Assembly: GCA_036504095.1 (NCBI GenBank)
Contig: DASXVS010000013.1
Span: forward strand, 1 to 64,000
Direction: 5' to 3'
Length of the DNA stretch: 64,000 nucleotides
DNA from: Armatimonadota bacterium
GTDB taxonomy: Bacteria > Armatimonadota > DTGP01 > JAKQQT01
In this document: one piece after another, positions 1-7,860 of the stretch
Layout: each line of letters opens with the position of its first letter
Position numbering within the stretch: the first letter of the stretch is position 1
The notes under the pieces: generated by a model
What the model was told of the DNA's origin: nothing
Database searches by the model: none
Seen by the model: the letters and a program-made list of their open reading frames with translations, nothing else
Translations under genes and position numbers: made by a program

Positions 1-1
1 C

Positions 2-1120
2 GGCAACCTCCTCAACGCCGCCGAGTTGCGATCCCAGCTCCAGGACGATGGCGTCCATTTCCGCGGAACCAACGATTCCGAGGTCATCGCCCGCCTCATC
101 GCCCACCAGCGCGAGGCCACCATCGAGGAAGCCGTCGCCAAGGCCATGCCCCTCATCGTCGGCGCCTACGCCCTCTCCATCCTCACCCGCCACTGCGTCA
201 TGGGCATCCGCGATGCCCATGGCGTCCGCCCCCTCTGCCTCGGCCGCATCAACAATTCCGGCTGGGTCCTCGCCTCCGAAACGTGCGCCCTCACCGTCGT
301 CGGCGCCACCCTGGAGTGCGAGGTCCAGCCCGGCGAAATCGTCATCATCGACAACGATGGTGTCCGCCACCGCCAGGTATTGGATCAGCCGCGCCCCAGC
401 CTCTGCAGCTTCGAGTTCATCTACCTCGCGCGCCCCGATAGCGTCATGTACGGCCAGAGCCTCCACCTCGCCCGCCGCCGCATGGGCCACGAGCTCGCCC
501 GCGAGCACCCCGTCCCCAACGGCGATATCGTCATCCCCATCCCCGATACCGCCATAGCCGCCGCCATAGGCTACGCCGAGGCCAGCCACATCCCCTACGG
601 CGAAGGCGTCATAAAGTGCCGCTACATCCACCGAACGTTCATCCAGCCCGACCAGCGGATGCGCGAAATGGGTGTCCGCATGAAACTCACCCCACTCCCG
701 GAGGTCCTGAACGGCAAATCGGTAGTCATGGTGGACGACAGCATAGTGAGGGGCACCACCACCGGCAGCATCGTCAAACTCCTGAGAGAAGCCGGCGCCA
801 AAGAAGTCCACGTAAGAATCTCCAGCCCGCCTGTCAGGTACCCCTGCTTCTTCGGAATTGATATGGCCTCGCAATCAGAGTTAATAGCTGCAAATAAGAG
901 TGTCGAGGAGATCAGGCAGCATATCGGTGCGGACAGCCTGGGCTACCTGAGCCCGGACGCTTTGGTTACCGCCTGCGGGGTTGCCGGCGGGCATTTCTGC
1001 CGCGCCTGTTTTACGGGGCGTTACCCGATCCAGATACCCGAGGGAGTGCGCCTGAGCAAGTTCGCCTTTGAGAATGGCGGCGACCAGATCGAGGAGGGTT
1101 CGGACGATAGCCTCGGCTGA
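2..1120 (+). CDS. purF: Amidophosphoribosyltransferase, 5'-truncated by window edge
   Basis: Catalyses the first committed step of purine synthesis: PRPP plus glutamine to phosphoribosylamine. The reading frame is open from base 2, so the N-terminal catalytic Cys and the first part of the glutaminase domain lie outside the window. Visible are the glutaminase remainder (GNLLNAAELR, GTNDSEVI), the PRPP-binding loop VVMVDDSIVRGTTTGS and the conserved C-terminal CRACFTGRYPIQIPEG. The TTG at base 26 is internal, not the start. Codons in roughly the first 600 bases end almost only in C; later codons are more mixed. It lies upstream of purM and purN in the same orientation, but two minus-strand genes intervene. 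Confidence 0.95.
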   Translation, partial: GNLLNAAELRSQLQDDGVHFRGTNDSEVIARLIAHQREATIEEAVAKAMPLIVGAYALSILTRHCVMGIRDAHGVRPLCLGRINNSGWVLASETCALTVVGATLECEVQPGEIVIIDNDGVRHRQVLDQPRPSLCSFEFIYLARPDSVMYGQSLHLARRRMGHELAREHPVPNGDIVIPIPDTAIAAAIGYAEASHIPYGEGVIKCRYIHRTFIQPDQRMREMGVRMKLTPLPEVLNGKSVVMVDDSIVRGTTTGSIVKLLREAGAKEVHVRISSPPVRYPCFFGIDMASQSELIAANKSVEEIRQHIGADSLGYLSPDALVTACGVAGGHFCRACFTGRYPIQIPEGVRLSKFAFENGGDQIEEGSDDSLG

Positions 1121-1144
1121 TCAGCCGGGATGCCGGGCGCAAAT

Positions 1145-1178
1145 ACGCGGGCCTGATGGTCGCCCATCAGGCCCGCGT
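1145..1178. terminator. Bidirectional hairpin terminator between purF and the YceI gene
   Basis: A perfect 15-bp stem (ACGCGGGCCTGATGG and its complement) closes a 4-nt TCGC loop. It is flanked by AAAT on the left and TTT on the right, and lies between two convergent genes, so it can serve both. Confidence 0.8.
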
Positions 1179-1206
1179 TTCCCGTCATTTGGGATTTAGC
1201 CAGCTT

Positions 1207-1872
1207 CTACGAAGTTGCAGCGGGCTTGGCCGGCACAGCCTCGAGGCTGATGTCAACGTCAACTTCCTTGCCGATATCCAGGCTCCCGTTGTCCATCAGT
1301 TTGACGCCGCCAACGCCATAGTCCAGGCGGTTCAGCTTGATCGCGGTCACGAGCCCCGCGCGTGTCCCGCCAAATGTGTCCTTCACAGGGCCAACCGGGC
1401 GGAACGGAAGCGAGACCTCCTTGGTCACCCCGTGAATCGTCAGGTTTCCCACCGCCACGAACTGGCCGCCCTTTCCCTTCTTGACAGCCGTGCTTTCGAA
1501 CGTGATCGTGGGGAACTTGGCGACGTCAAAGTAGTTAGCGCTGCGCAGGTCGTCATCCCGCATTTTCACGTTGGTATCGACACTGGCGGCCTGAATCGTG
1601 AACTTCACCGAGGACTTCTCCGGCTGCTCGGCGTTCGCTACGATGGTACCGGCGAAATCATCGAACCTGCCGTGGACCAGGCTGATCCCAAAGTGGCGTA
1701 TCACGAAGTTGACGCTGGTGTGCATCGGGTCTACCGTCCAGGTTCCCGTTGTTTGCAGGGTGTTCGCTACCGGCGTCTGCGCATAGGTCGTCGCACCGCG
1801 CCAATTGGCGGCAATCCCAAGGCCAATCGCAAGGGCGCCTGTCAATACAGCAAATCGAATTCCGTGTCTCAT
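1207..1872 (-). CDS. YceI family periplasmic lipid-binding-like protein
   Basis: 221-residue secreted protein with an N-terminal signal sequence (RFAVLTGALAIGLGIAANW) followed by a YceI lipocalin-like domain. Typical family features are WTVDPMHTSVNFVIRHFG, VHGRFDDFAGT, the NYFDVAKFPTITFESTAV block and NLTIHGVTKEVSLPF. The family binds polyisoprenoid-like lipids in the periplasm; the ligand here is unknown. The ATG at 1872 is preferred over the upstream in-frame ATG because GAGGAG sits just before it. A DoxX-family gene lies 43 bp upstream on the same strand, so the two are probably co-transcribed. Confidence 0.88.
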   Translation of the reverse strand: MRHGIRFAVLTGALAIGLGIAANWRGATTYAQTPVANTLQTTGTWTVDPMHTSVNFVIRHFGISLVHGRFDDFAGTIVANAEQPEKSSVKFTIQAASVDTNVKMRDDDLRSANYFDVAKFPTITFESTAVKKGKGGQFVAVGNLTIHGVTKEVSLPFRPVGPVKDTFGGTRAGLVTAIKLNRLDYGVGGVKLMDNGSLDIGKEVDVDISLEAVPAKPAATS

Positions 1873-1915
1873 ATCCAATTCTCTCCTCTGTGAATGCAAA
1901 GTCTCAATTCCAGGG

Positions 1916-2374
1916 TTATTCCAGAATGCCGATGGGGCGTTTCGTTTGCCCGATTCGAGGCAATGGCAGCAGCCGGCCGATTGTGAACGCCCCGGGTCCG
2001 GCGATCAGGATGGGGGCCAACAGCCCAATCAGCGCGAGGTTATATTCGTAGCCGGGCTTTGGCCCGAGGAAGAAACCGTTGGGCAAATGGACCTTCACGA
2101 TAGCTCCGATCATGATCACGATCAGGGATGCCGCCGAGAACCGCGACAGGAACCCGACCACCAGCCCCAAGCCCCCGAAGAACTGGCCGATGGCTACCAG
2201 ATAGCCGATAGGCCCCATCATTTTCACGAAACCGGCTAATCCCGGTCCGTTGAACGCTCCGAACATCAACTGCGACCCATGGGCCATGAATATCACGCCG
2301 ACCACGACCCTCGCAACCAGCAAAGCCCAGTCCACCGCGGAGCGATCGACGCTCTCCTCTATCCCTGCGGCCAT
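1916..2374 (-). CDS. DoxX family membrane protein
   Basis: 152-residue integral membrane protein with four predicted hydrophobic segments. The DoxX signature is seen in LLVARVVVGVIFMAHGSQ near the N-terminus and GQFFGGLGLVVGFLSRFSA in the middle. DoxX-like proteins are often linked to redox or thiol stress, but no reaction is established for this subgroup. A GGAGGA ribosome site precedes the ATG by 7 nt. It heads a two-gene unit with the YceI gene and diverges from purM. Confidence 0.85.
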   Translation of the reverse strand: MAAGIEESVDRSAVDWALLVARVVVGVIFMAHGSQLMFGAFNGPGLAGFVKMMGPIGYLVAIGQFFGGLGLVVGFLSRFSAASLIVIMIGAIVKVHLPNGFFLGPKPGYEYNLALIGLLAPILIAGPGAFTIGRLLPLPRIGQTKRPIGILE

Positions 2375-2609
2375 ATGCTTTCCTCCTCAATGGAGACGCC
2401 TGTAAGGCGTCGCCCGACAATCGTTTAATGTCATAGGGTTTAACAATGATTGAACTGGTGAAGTTCCTTGCTCCTATATACCCGCATTTCGCGAGACGGC
2501 GCACGTTCCTTTGCAGCTCAATGACACGCAGATCGGCGATCTCGCATTTGTCACCCCAAATCGGGGCCACGAATGGAGGAGCAGGGCGTCCGGGTGCCAC
2601 AATAGCCAT
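2375..2609. other. Divergent intergenic region between DoxX gene and purM
   Basis: About 235 bp that must hold promoters for both divergent units. A small perfect hairpin (GACGCCT, loop GTA, AGGCGTC; 2395-2411) lies in the DoxX leader just upstream of its ribosome site. A relatively AT-rich stretch at about 2424-2456 is the likeliest promoter zone. No known riboswitch or purine operator could be recognised. Confidence 0.4.
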
Positions 2610-3644
2610 ATGAGCATCACGTACAAAGACTCGGGAGTGAACATCGCGGCCGCAGACGCAGCCAAGAAGCGCATGAAAGCACTGGTGGACCAAACGCGCA
2701 CACCGGGAGTTATCGGTGGCATCGGGGCGTTCGGAGGTTTGTTCAAGGCGGCCTTCCACGAAATGAGCGAACCGGTCCTCGTAGCCAGCGCGGACGGCGT
2801 GGGGACGAAACTCAAAATCGCGTTCGCCGCGGGCCGGCACAACACGGTCGGCATGGACCTTGTCCACCACTGCGCCAACGACATCCTCGTTCAGGGCGCC
2901 CGCTCGCTGTTTTTCCTCGACTACATTGCGCTGGGACACCTGGTTGAAGATACGGTCGTATCGATCGTGGAGGGCCTGTCAAAGGGCTGCCAGGATGCCG
3001 GGTGCGCTCTGCTGGGCGGCGAGACCGCGGAAATGCCGGACTTTTACGCGCGGAGCGAGTACGATCTGGCCGGGTTCATCGTGGGCGTTGTGGACAAGGG
3101 TCGCATCTTGGACGGATCGGCCGTAAAGCCGGGCGACGTCCTGTTAGGGCTGGCATCGGACGGCCTGCATACCAACGGCTATTCCCTCGCTCGAAAGGCG
3201 CTCTTCTCGGCTGCGGGGTATCAGATCGACACGGTTCTGGACGGGGTCGGCGAGACGCTGGCGGATGCGCTTCTGAGACCCCATCGTTGTTACGCTGGAA
3301 GCATCCTGCCGTTGGTCGGTGAAGGCATGATCCATGGAATGGCGCACATCACCGGTGGCGGCCTGGTGGACAATATACCACGCTCCCTGCCCGAAGGCGT
3401 TGGTGTTTCAATAGACCGGCACGCGTGGGAGGTCCCGAGCATTTTCGAGGCGATCCGCTCGGCCGGCGACGTTCCGGACGCGGAAATGTATCGCGCATTC
3501 AACATGGGCGTCGGCATGGTGCTGATGGTCGCTCCGGACGCCGCGGGCCACGTCGCCAGCCAACTGGCTGCGGCCGGAGAGACGGTGTTCACTATCGGCG
3601 ATGCCAAGGAAGGCCCGCGCCACGTGCAAATCGAAGGAGTGTAG
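2610..3644 (+). CDS. purM: Phosphoribosylformylglycinamidine cyclo-ligase (AIR synthetase)
   Basis: Closes the imidazole ring of AIR from FGAM with ATP, step five of purine synthesis. The 344-residue protein has usual family length. Motifs include the N-terminal TYKDSGVNI, the ATP/FGAM-binding VASADGVGTKLKIAF, HHCANDILVQGARSLFF and LGGETAEMPDFY. The ATG at 2610 matches the family start; an in-frame opening 33 codons upstream is not conserved-looking. A purN fusion follows 100 bp downstream, separated by a large palindrome. Confidence 0.95.
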   Translation: MSITYKDSGVNIAAADAAKKRMKALVDQTRTPGVIGGIGAFGGLFKAAFHEMSEPVLVASADGVGTKLKIAFAAGRHNTVGMDLVHHCANDILVQGARSLFFLDYIALGHLVEDTVVSIVEGLSKGCQDAGCALLGGETAEMPDFYARSEYDLAGFIVGVVDKGRILDGSAVKPGDVLLGLASDGLHTNGYSLARKALFSAAGYQIDTVLDGVGETLADALLRPHRCYAGSILPLVGEGMIHGMAHITGGGLVDNIPRSLPEGVGVSIDRHAWEVPSIFEAIRSAGDVPDAEMYRAFNMGVGMVLMVAPDAAGHVASQLAAAGETVFTIGDAKEGPRHVQIEGV

Positions 3645-3650
3645 CGGACA

Positions 3651-3733
3651 AGGGTCCAGGGTTAGGGTTTAGGGACCAGGGTTTGGGGTCTAGACCCTAA
3701 ACCCTGGTCCCTAAACCCTAAGCCCTGGACCCT
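3651..3733. repeat. Near-perfect 83-bp palindrome of AGGGTTTAGGG-like words
   Basis: Two arms of about 41 bp meet at a GGGTCTAGACCC centre, with one mismatch near the outer end. The left arm is built of AGGGTCCAGGG, TTAGGGTTTAGGG and ACCAGGGTTT. It starts 6 bp after the purM stop and ends 11 bp before purN. As RNA it would form a very stable hairpin that could act as terminator or 3'-end stabiliser. It belongs in style to the other post-gene palindromes of this window. Confidence 0.85.
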
Positions 3734-3744
3734 GGACCCTCACC

Positions 3745-4824
3745 ATGAATATTGCCATCCTTGTTTCCGGTCACGGGCGCGGCACAAACGCCGAGGCTAT
3801 CATGCAGGCGGCCGCGAAGGCCGACTGCCCATTCCGCGTGTGCGCTGTCGTAAGCGCCGCGCCGGGACACGGCGCTCTGGAGCGCGCAACGCGGTACGGA
3901 GTGCCGGCAATCGTGGTCGATGCCGCCGGATGCGTGGATCGTTCCGAGTTCGAATCGCGCGTGCTTGCCGTCCTGGATGAACACACGACCGAAGCCATTG
4001 CGCTTGCCGGCTTTATGCGCAAACTGAGCGGCGATTTCACCAGCCGCTACTCCAACCGCATACTGAACGTCCACCCCGGACTTCTGCCATCCTTTGGCGG
4101 CCGAGGGATGTATGGCCGGCACGTACATGAGGCTGTTCTCGCCTATGGAGCCAAGGTGTCGGGCTGCACGGTCCATTTCGCCGATGATCAGTACGACCAC
4201 GGCCCGATCGTGCTCCAGAAGACCGTCGCGGTCCTGGACGACGACGCGCCGGAGACGCTGGCGGCGCGCATTCTGCCGAACGAGCACAAAGCATACGTAG
4301 AGGCTCTGACGCTGCTCGCGTCGGGCCGGCTCGCGGTGATCGGCCGTCGCGTGCGCCAGGTTCCGCCCGGTGTGTTCGTCGTGATGGGCGAGTGGGGACG
4401 GCCCGTGGCGCCGGATGATGCGGGCCTCCTGCAATGCGCCTTCGCCATCCGCAAGGAAGTCTTCTGCGTGGAGCAGCACGTGCCTGAGGACCTGGAACTG
4501 GACGAGTATGACGCCGCGGCGTGGCACTTCCTCGCATTCATGGACGGTGTTCCGGTCGCTACCGCGCGGCTACTGAACAAGGGCGGCGCCGCCAAGATCG
4601 GCCGCGTGGCGGTCCTCAAGGCATACCGCGGGCGCGGGCTGGGCGTGAAGGTGATGGAATGGGCCATGCATATGGCAAAAGATCTGAAACTGCAGCCAAT
4701 GATTCTGGATGCACAGGTGCCCGTCATCCCGTTCTACGAGAGGCTCGGCTTCGTGGCTGAGGGCCCGGTCTTCGATGACGCCGGCATCCCCCATCGGCGG
4801 ATGACGAAGCCAACGGGTTCGTGA
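3745..4824 (+). CDS. purN: Phosphoribosylglycinamide formyltransferase fused to a GNAT acetyltransferase
   Basis: 359 residues with two domains. Residues 1-205 are PurN, which formylates GAR using 10-formyl-THF: catalytic Asn108 and His110 in ILNVHPGLLPSF, and Asp151 in the DHGP motif. The usual SGNGSN-type phosphate loop reads SGHGRGTN, with an altered spacing. Residues about 212-359 are a GNAT acyltransferase of the ElaA/YjcF kind (AFAIRKEVFCVEQHVPEDLE) with an acetyl-CoA loop at residues 295-300 (RGRGLG). The frame is continuous with no stop or start at the junction. The acceptor of the acetyl group is unknown. No clear ribosome site precedes the ATG. Confidence 0.88.
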   Translation: MNIAILVSGHGRGTNAEAIMQAAAKADCPFRVCAVVSAAPGHGALERATRYGVPAIVVDAAGCVDRSEFESRVLAVLDEHTTEAIALAGFMRKLSGDFTSRYSNRILNVHPGLLPSFGGRGMYGRHVHEAVLAYGAKVSGCTVHFADDQYDHGPIVLQKTVAVLDDDAPETLAARILPNEHKAYVEALTLLASGRLAVIGRRVRQVPPGVFVVMGEWGRPVAPDDAGLLQCAFAIRKEVFCVEQHVPEDLELDEYDAAAWHFLAFMDGVPVATARLLNKGGAAKIGRVAVLKAYRGRGLGVKVMEWAMHMAKDLKLQPMILDAQVPVIPFYERLGFVAEGPVFDDAGIPHRRMTKPTGS

Positions 4825-4960
4825 GCGCATACCGAACAAAGCAGGCAGCCATACGCCATAAGGTGCAATTTCCGTGGGGTTTTGCCCCCCGCCCGTGGAA
4901 GGATGATATGCCTGTGCTCCGGGGGTGGCTGCCAACACCTTCGGAGCCGGGTTCCGTCCC

Positions 4961-4985
4961 ACGGGGGAGGCCCGCCCTCCCCCGT
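4961..4985. terminator. Hairpin between convergent purN and cdsA
   Basis: A 10-bp perfect stem (ACGGGGGAGG with CCTCCCCCGT) around a 5-nt loop, located between two convergent genes. A T-run is poor, so termination strength is uncertain. Confidence 0.55.
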
Positions 4986-5006
4986 CCCCTTGTCAAGGCT
5001 TCCGTC

Positions 5007-5921
5007 TCACCGCAAAAAACGCACGACTCCGCCCGGGTAGAGGATGAAGAACGCAACCGGCGCGGCGAAGATAAGACTGTCGAAACGATCCAGCACACCG
5101 CCATGCCCCGGCAGCAGGTCGCCGAAATCCTTGATACCTATCTCGCGTTTGATTGCGCTCTCAACGAGGTCGCCAACCTGGCCGACCGCGCCAACGACGA
5201 GACCGAATAGAAGGCATGTCAGGGGGTTCAACGCCAACGGCCAGGTCATCGCCATGCCAACGATCCAGGAGGCTGCCAGTCCGCCCACTGAGCCTTCCCA
5301 TGTCTTGTTGGGGCTGATGCCTGGCGCCATTTTGTGTCTGCCAATCGCCTTACCGACGAAATAGGCGCCGCTGTCGCCTGCCCAAATGACCAGAAGGACA
5401 GCGAACATCAACCAGGCGCCCTCCTGCGCACCCAACGGCGGCGTCACGGCATCTGGCAGCACCGTATGGTTTGCCGCTGATTGGCCGACTCGGCGAATGT
5501 CAACCAGGAACGGCAGTGTAAGAGCGATCCAACCCATCCCGAGAAAGGTGGCGCCAACATTTTTCAGAGGAGAGCGCCGCTTCCACAAGAGATCGCCCGC
5601 CAACAGGAGCATAACAAATAGGGCCGCGAACTCAGGGAACACGCTGCCCCCGATCACAAACATCAGCGGGCGCTCCAACCCGATTCGCCCTTCCAGGCCC
5701 ATGAGTGCCGGCGCGGCCCTGGTAATCGCCAGCACTCCAAAGAACGCTAACGCTATCCAGTGCACGTATATGCCTTTGGCCCAAAGGGCTTTCGTGAACT
5801 CGTAGATAGCCATCGCCATAACGGCGGCCACGAAGAAGAACCATGGCCAACCGCCCGGCCAGAACAGAAGCACTAGAATCAACGGAACGCCGACCAGCGA
5901 TGTGAGGATGCGCGTCATCAT
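5007..5921 (-). CDS. cdsA: Phosphatidate cytidylyltransferase
   Basis: Makes CDP-diacylglycerol from phosphatidate and CTP for phospholipid synthesis in the inner membrane. The 304-residue polytopic protein carries the CDP-DAG synthase signature near its C-terminus: SPNKTWEGSVGG, GDLVESAIKREIGIKDFG and LLPGHGGVLDRFDS. It ends the long minus-strand unit that begins with the ANTAR regulator; the gap to the upstream phosphoesterase gene is about 50 bp. Two adjacent ATG codons compete as start, with GAGGGA upstream. Confidence 0.94.
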   Translation of the reverse strand: MMTRILTSLVGVPLILVLLFWPGGWPWFFFVAAVMAMAIYEFTKALWAKGIYVHWIALAFFGVLAITRAAPALMGLEGRIGLERPLMFVIGGSVFPEFAALFVMLLLAGDLLWKRRSPLKNVGATFLGMGWIALTLPFLVDIRRVGQSAANHTVLPDAVTPPLGAQEGAWLMFAVLLVIWAGDSGAYFVGKAIGRHKMAPGISPNKTWEGSVGGLAASWIVGMAMTWPLALNPLTCLLFGLVVGAVGQVGDLVESAIKREIGIKDFGDLLPGHGGVLDRFDSLIFAAPVAFFILYPGGVVRFLR

Positions 5922-5936
5922 GGTTGAGTCCCTCGC

Positions 5937-5971
5937 GAGAAGTCAGAATGCAGAACCCGAATCCTGAATGC
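5937..5971. repeat. Intergenic word repeat, TTCTGCATTC family
   Basis: Read on the minus strand, this stretch directly after the phosphoesterase stop contains GATTCGGG, TTCTGCATTC and TGACTTCTC in order. A closely similar series (GGGATTC, ATTCTGCATTC, CGACTTCTGCATTC) occurs at 39707-39747. No strong hairpin forms here. Confidence 0.5.
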
Positions 5972-6850
5972 CTAACCTGTTCCCCGTTTCAATGTCAGCA
6001 GTGCGATTTCCGGCGGGCAGAACGCGCGCAGCGGGAAGGCGGTGACTCCCAGGCCCCGGTTCACGAACAGCTTAGCGCCACGCCACAGGAACATGCCGCT
6101 CGCATAGTCCACACCGAGGCTCGTAGGGCATACCAGCGCCTGCCCACCGGGCAGGCACACCTGTCCTCCGTGCGTGTGACCGCTCAGAACAAGGTCTATG
6201 TCGCCTTGTCCGAAATGCCAGACGATATCAGGCGAATGGGCCAGCATCAGGCGGAACGCGCCCTTCTCCACATCGCGCATTGCCGCCCCGTAGTCCTGTT
6301 TGCTTGTTGATGGGTCGTCTACTCCCACAAGCCTGAGGTGAGATCCGTTCCGGCTCAACGATACCGAACGATTCGACAGCACCGGGATGCCGACGGCTTC
6401 CACCGCCGCGCTTATCCTTGCGGCGTCCGTGTAGTGGTCGTGATTGCCCAGAACCGCATAGCTGCCCAATGGAGCGGGCCAGTGGCGCATCCAGTCGCAC
6501 ATTTCGCCGATGTATCCCGCGCTCACGCTCACAAAATCGCCTGTAAAGAAGGCGATGTCGTGCGGCAAACGTCGCGCGTGATCGAACACACCTCTCATGT
6601 ACAGTGCCGAAACCAGTGGGCCGCGGTGGAAATCGCTGAGGTGCAGCGCGGTAATGCCGTCCCAACCTGGCGGCAGATCGCGCAGCCAGATCGTCCTGCG
6701 AGTAACATGCGCGTGAAAGGTGTATGGCGTGCTGACAGCTCCAGCCACGAGGGCCGCCGCGGCGCCCTGAAGCAACCGGCGACGTGTCACCCGATGCTGC
6801 GAAATGTCGGCGACGGCGGGAGGATTCGAATCGACGGCAGCCCCCTTCAA
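5972..6850 (-). CDS. Tat-exported calcineurin-like metallophosphoesterase
   Basis: 292 residues. A twin-arginine signal (TRRRLLQGAAAALVAG, residues 22-37) indicates folded export. The metallophosphoesterase core follows in order: LHLSDFH, FTGDFVS, LGNHDHY, LAHSPD and SGHTHGGQ, supplying all expected metal ligands. It resembles the YkuE-like group; the substrate (nucleotide, phospholipid or phosphodiester) cannot be told. The start is TTG at 6850, supported by AGAGGA 7 nt upstream; a GTG directly before the RRR is an alternative. It sits 14 bp after the K+ channel gene and before cdsA. Confidence 0.88.
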   Translation of the reverse strand: MKGAAVDSNPPAVADISQHRVTRRRLLQGAAAALVAGAVSTPYTFHAHVTRRTIWLRDLPPGWDGITALHLSDFHRGPLVSALYMRGVFDHARRLPHDIAFFTGDFVSVSAGYIGEMCDWMRHWPAPLGSYAVLGNHDHYTDAARISAAVEAVGIPVLSNRSVSLSRNGSHLRLVGVDDPSTSKQDYGAAMRDVEKGAFRLMLAHSPDIVWHFGQGDIDLVLSGHTHGGQVCLPGGQALVCPTSLGVDYASGMFLWRGAKLFVNRGLGVTAFPLRAFCPPEIALLTLKRGTG

Positions 6851-6864
6851 CTAGTGGTCCTCTC

Positions 6865-7857
6865 TCACAGGTCTCTGAGCGCCTCGACCTGGGCGCTCGG
6901 GCCGATGATCATCAGCACGTCACCCGGCAGCAGGATCACATCGCGATCCGGGGCCATTCCGAAAATTCCGTCGCGCTTCATGGCGACCACGGTCACGCCG
7001 TAGTTCTTCTCGAGTTCCGCTTCGCCCAATGGGCGTCCCGAAAGGGAGGATTCCCTGGCGACCTCCACTCCCGCAAGCTCCATTTCGGAATACTCACTGC
7101 CGGTTAACACTTCCAGGAAATCGACGCTGTGCGGGTGGAGGATGGCGGCGGACATCCGGCGGCCACCCATCACATAGGGCGATACCACGCGGTCGGCGCC
7201 CGCGCGGCGCACCTTGTCCTCGTTTTCGATACGCGTGCTGCGGGCGACGATGAACAGCTTTGGATTGAGGTCGCGCGCGGTCAGCACGATGAAGATGTTG
7301 TCTGCGTCGGTGGGCGCAACGGACACGAGGTTGGCTGCGCGCTCAATGCCGGCCGCCTTCAGAGTGGCCTCGTTGCTGGCATCAAGCGCGATGTAGGGGT
7401 AGCCGGACCCCTTGAGACGTTCGAGAACGTCGGGGTTGGGATCGATGACCACAAACGCTTTTCCCGATCGCGCAAGATCCGCAGCGATCTGCCCGCCCAT
7501 GCGGCCGAAACCACATATAATCGTGTGGTCCACCAGTTTAGCGATGGTCTGTTCCAATTGCCTCTTCCCAAAATACTCGCGGAATTGTACGCTCACCGCC
7601 ATCTCGGCGGCCGCGCGTACAGCCCACGTAATCGTGGCTACGCCCACCACGATCAGGCCGATGGTGAACACCTTCACCTCCGGGCTTGGAGGCCGCAGTT
7701 CGCGGTAACCGACCGTTGTGAGGGTGATGACGGTCATATACAGGCCGTCCAGCAGGCTCACGTTCCACAGTAGAGAGTAGCCAACGGTCCCGACAATGAC
7801 GAGGATCAGCAGGACGACCAGCGCCACGCGGACTTGCCTGAGAGGGGCCCAGTGCAT
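6865..7857 (-). CDS. Two-TM potassium channel subunit with RCK (TrkA-N/TrkA-C) domains
   Basis: 330 residues: TM1 (about 11-30), pore helix and filter (TLTTVGYRE, residues 45-53), TM2 (62-81), then an RCK/TrkA-N domain starting HTIICGFGRMGGQIAADLA with a GxGxxG nucleotide-binding loop, and a TrkA-C domain near 235-330. The architecture is that of ligand-gated K+ channels such as MthK. The filter reads TVGYR instead of the classical TVGYG: Arg52 stands where the last Gly is expected. Only 3 bp separate it from the ABC ATPase gene upstream, so co-transcription is very likely. Confidence 0.88.
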   Translation of the reverse strand: MHWAPLRQVRVALVVLLILVIVGTVGYSLLWNVSLLDGLYMTVITLTTVGYRELRPPSPEVKVFTIGLIVVGVATITWAVRAAAEMAVSVQFREYFGKRQLEQTIAKLVDHTIICGFGRMGGQIAADLARSGKAFVVIDPNPDVLERLKGSGYPYIALDASNEATLKAAGIERAANLVSVAPTDADNIFIVLTARDLNPKLFIVARSTRIENEDKVRRAGADRVVSPYVMGGRRMSAAILHPHSVDFLEVLTGSEYSEMELAGVEVARESSLSGRPLGEAELEKNYGVTVVAMKRDGIFGMAPDRDVILLPGDVLMIIGPSAQVEALRDL

Positions 7858-7860
7858 TCG

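Noticed and set aside
48-557. 169-codon plus-strand frame within purF
   Set aside because: Ser/Pro/Ala-rich translation due to C-ending codons of purF in another frame.
3651-3733. Telomere-type TTTAGGG tract
   Set aside because: It is palindromic, short and lies between purine genes in a bacterial chromosome; a telomere would be directional and terminal.
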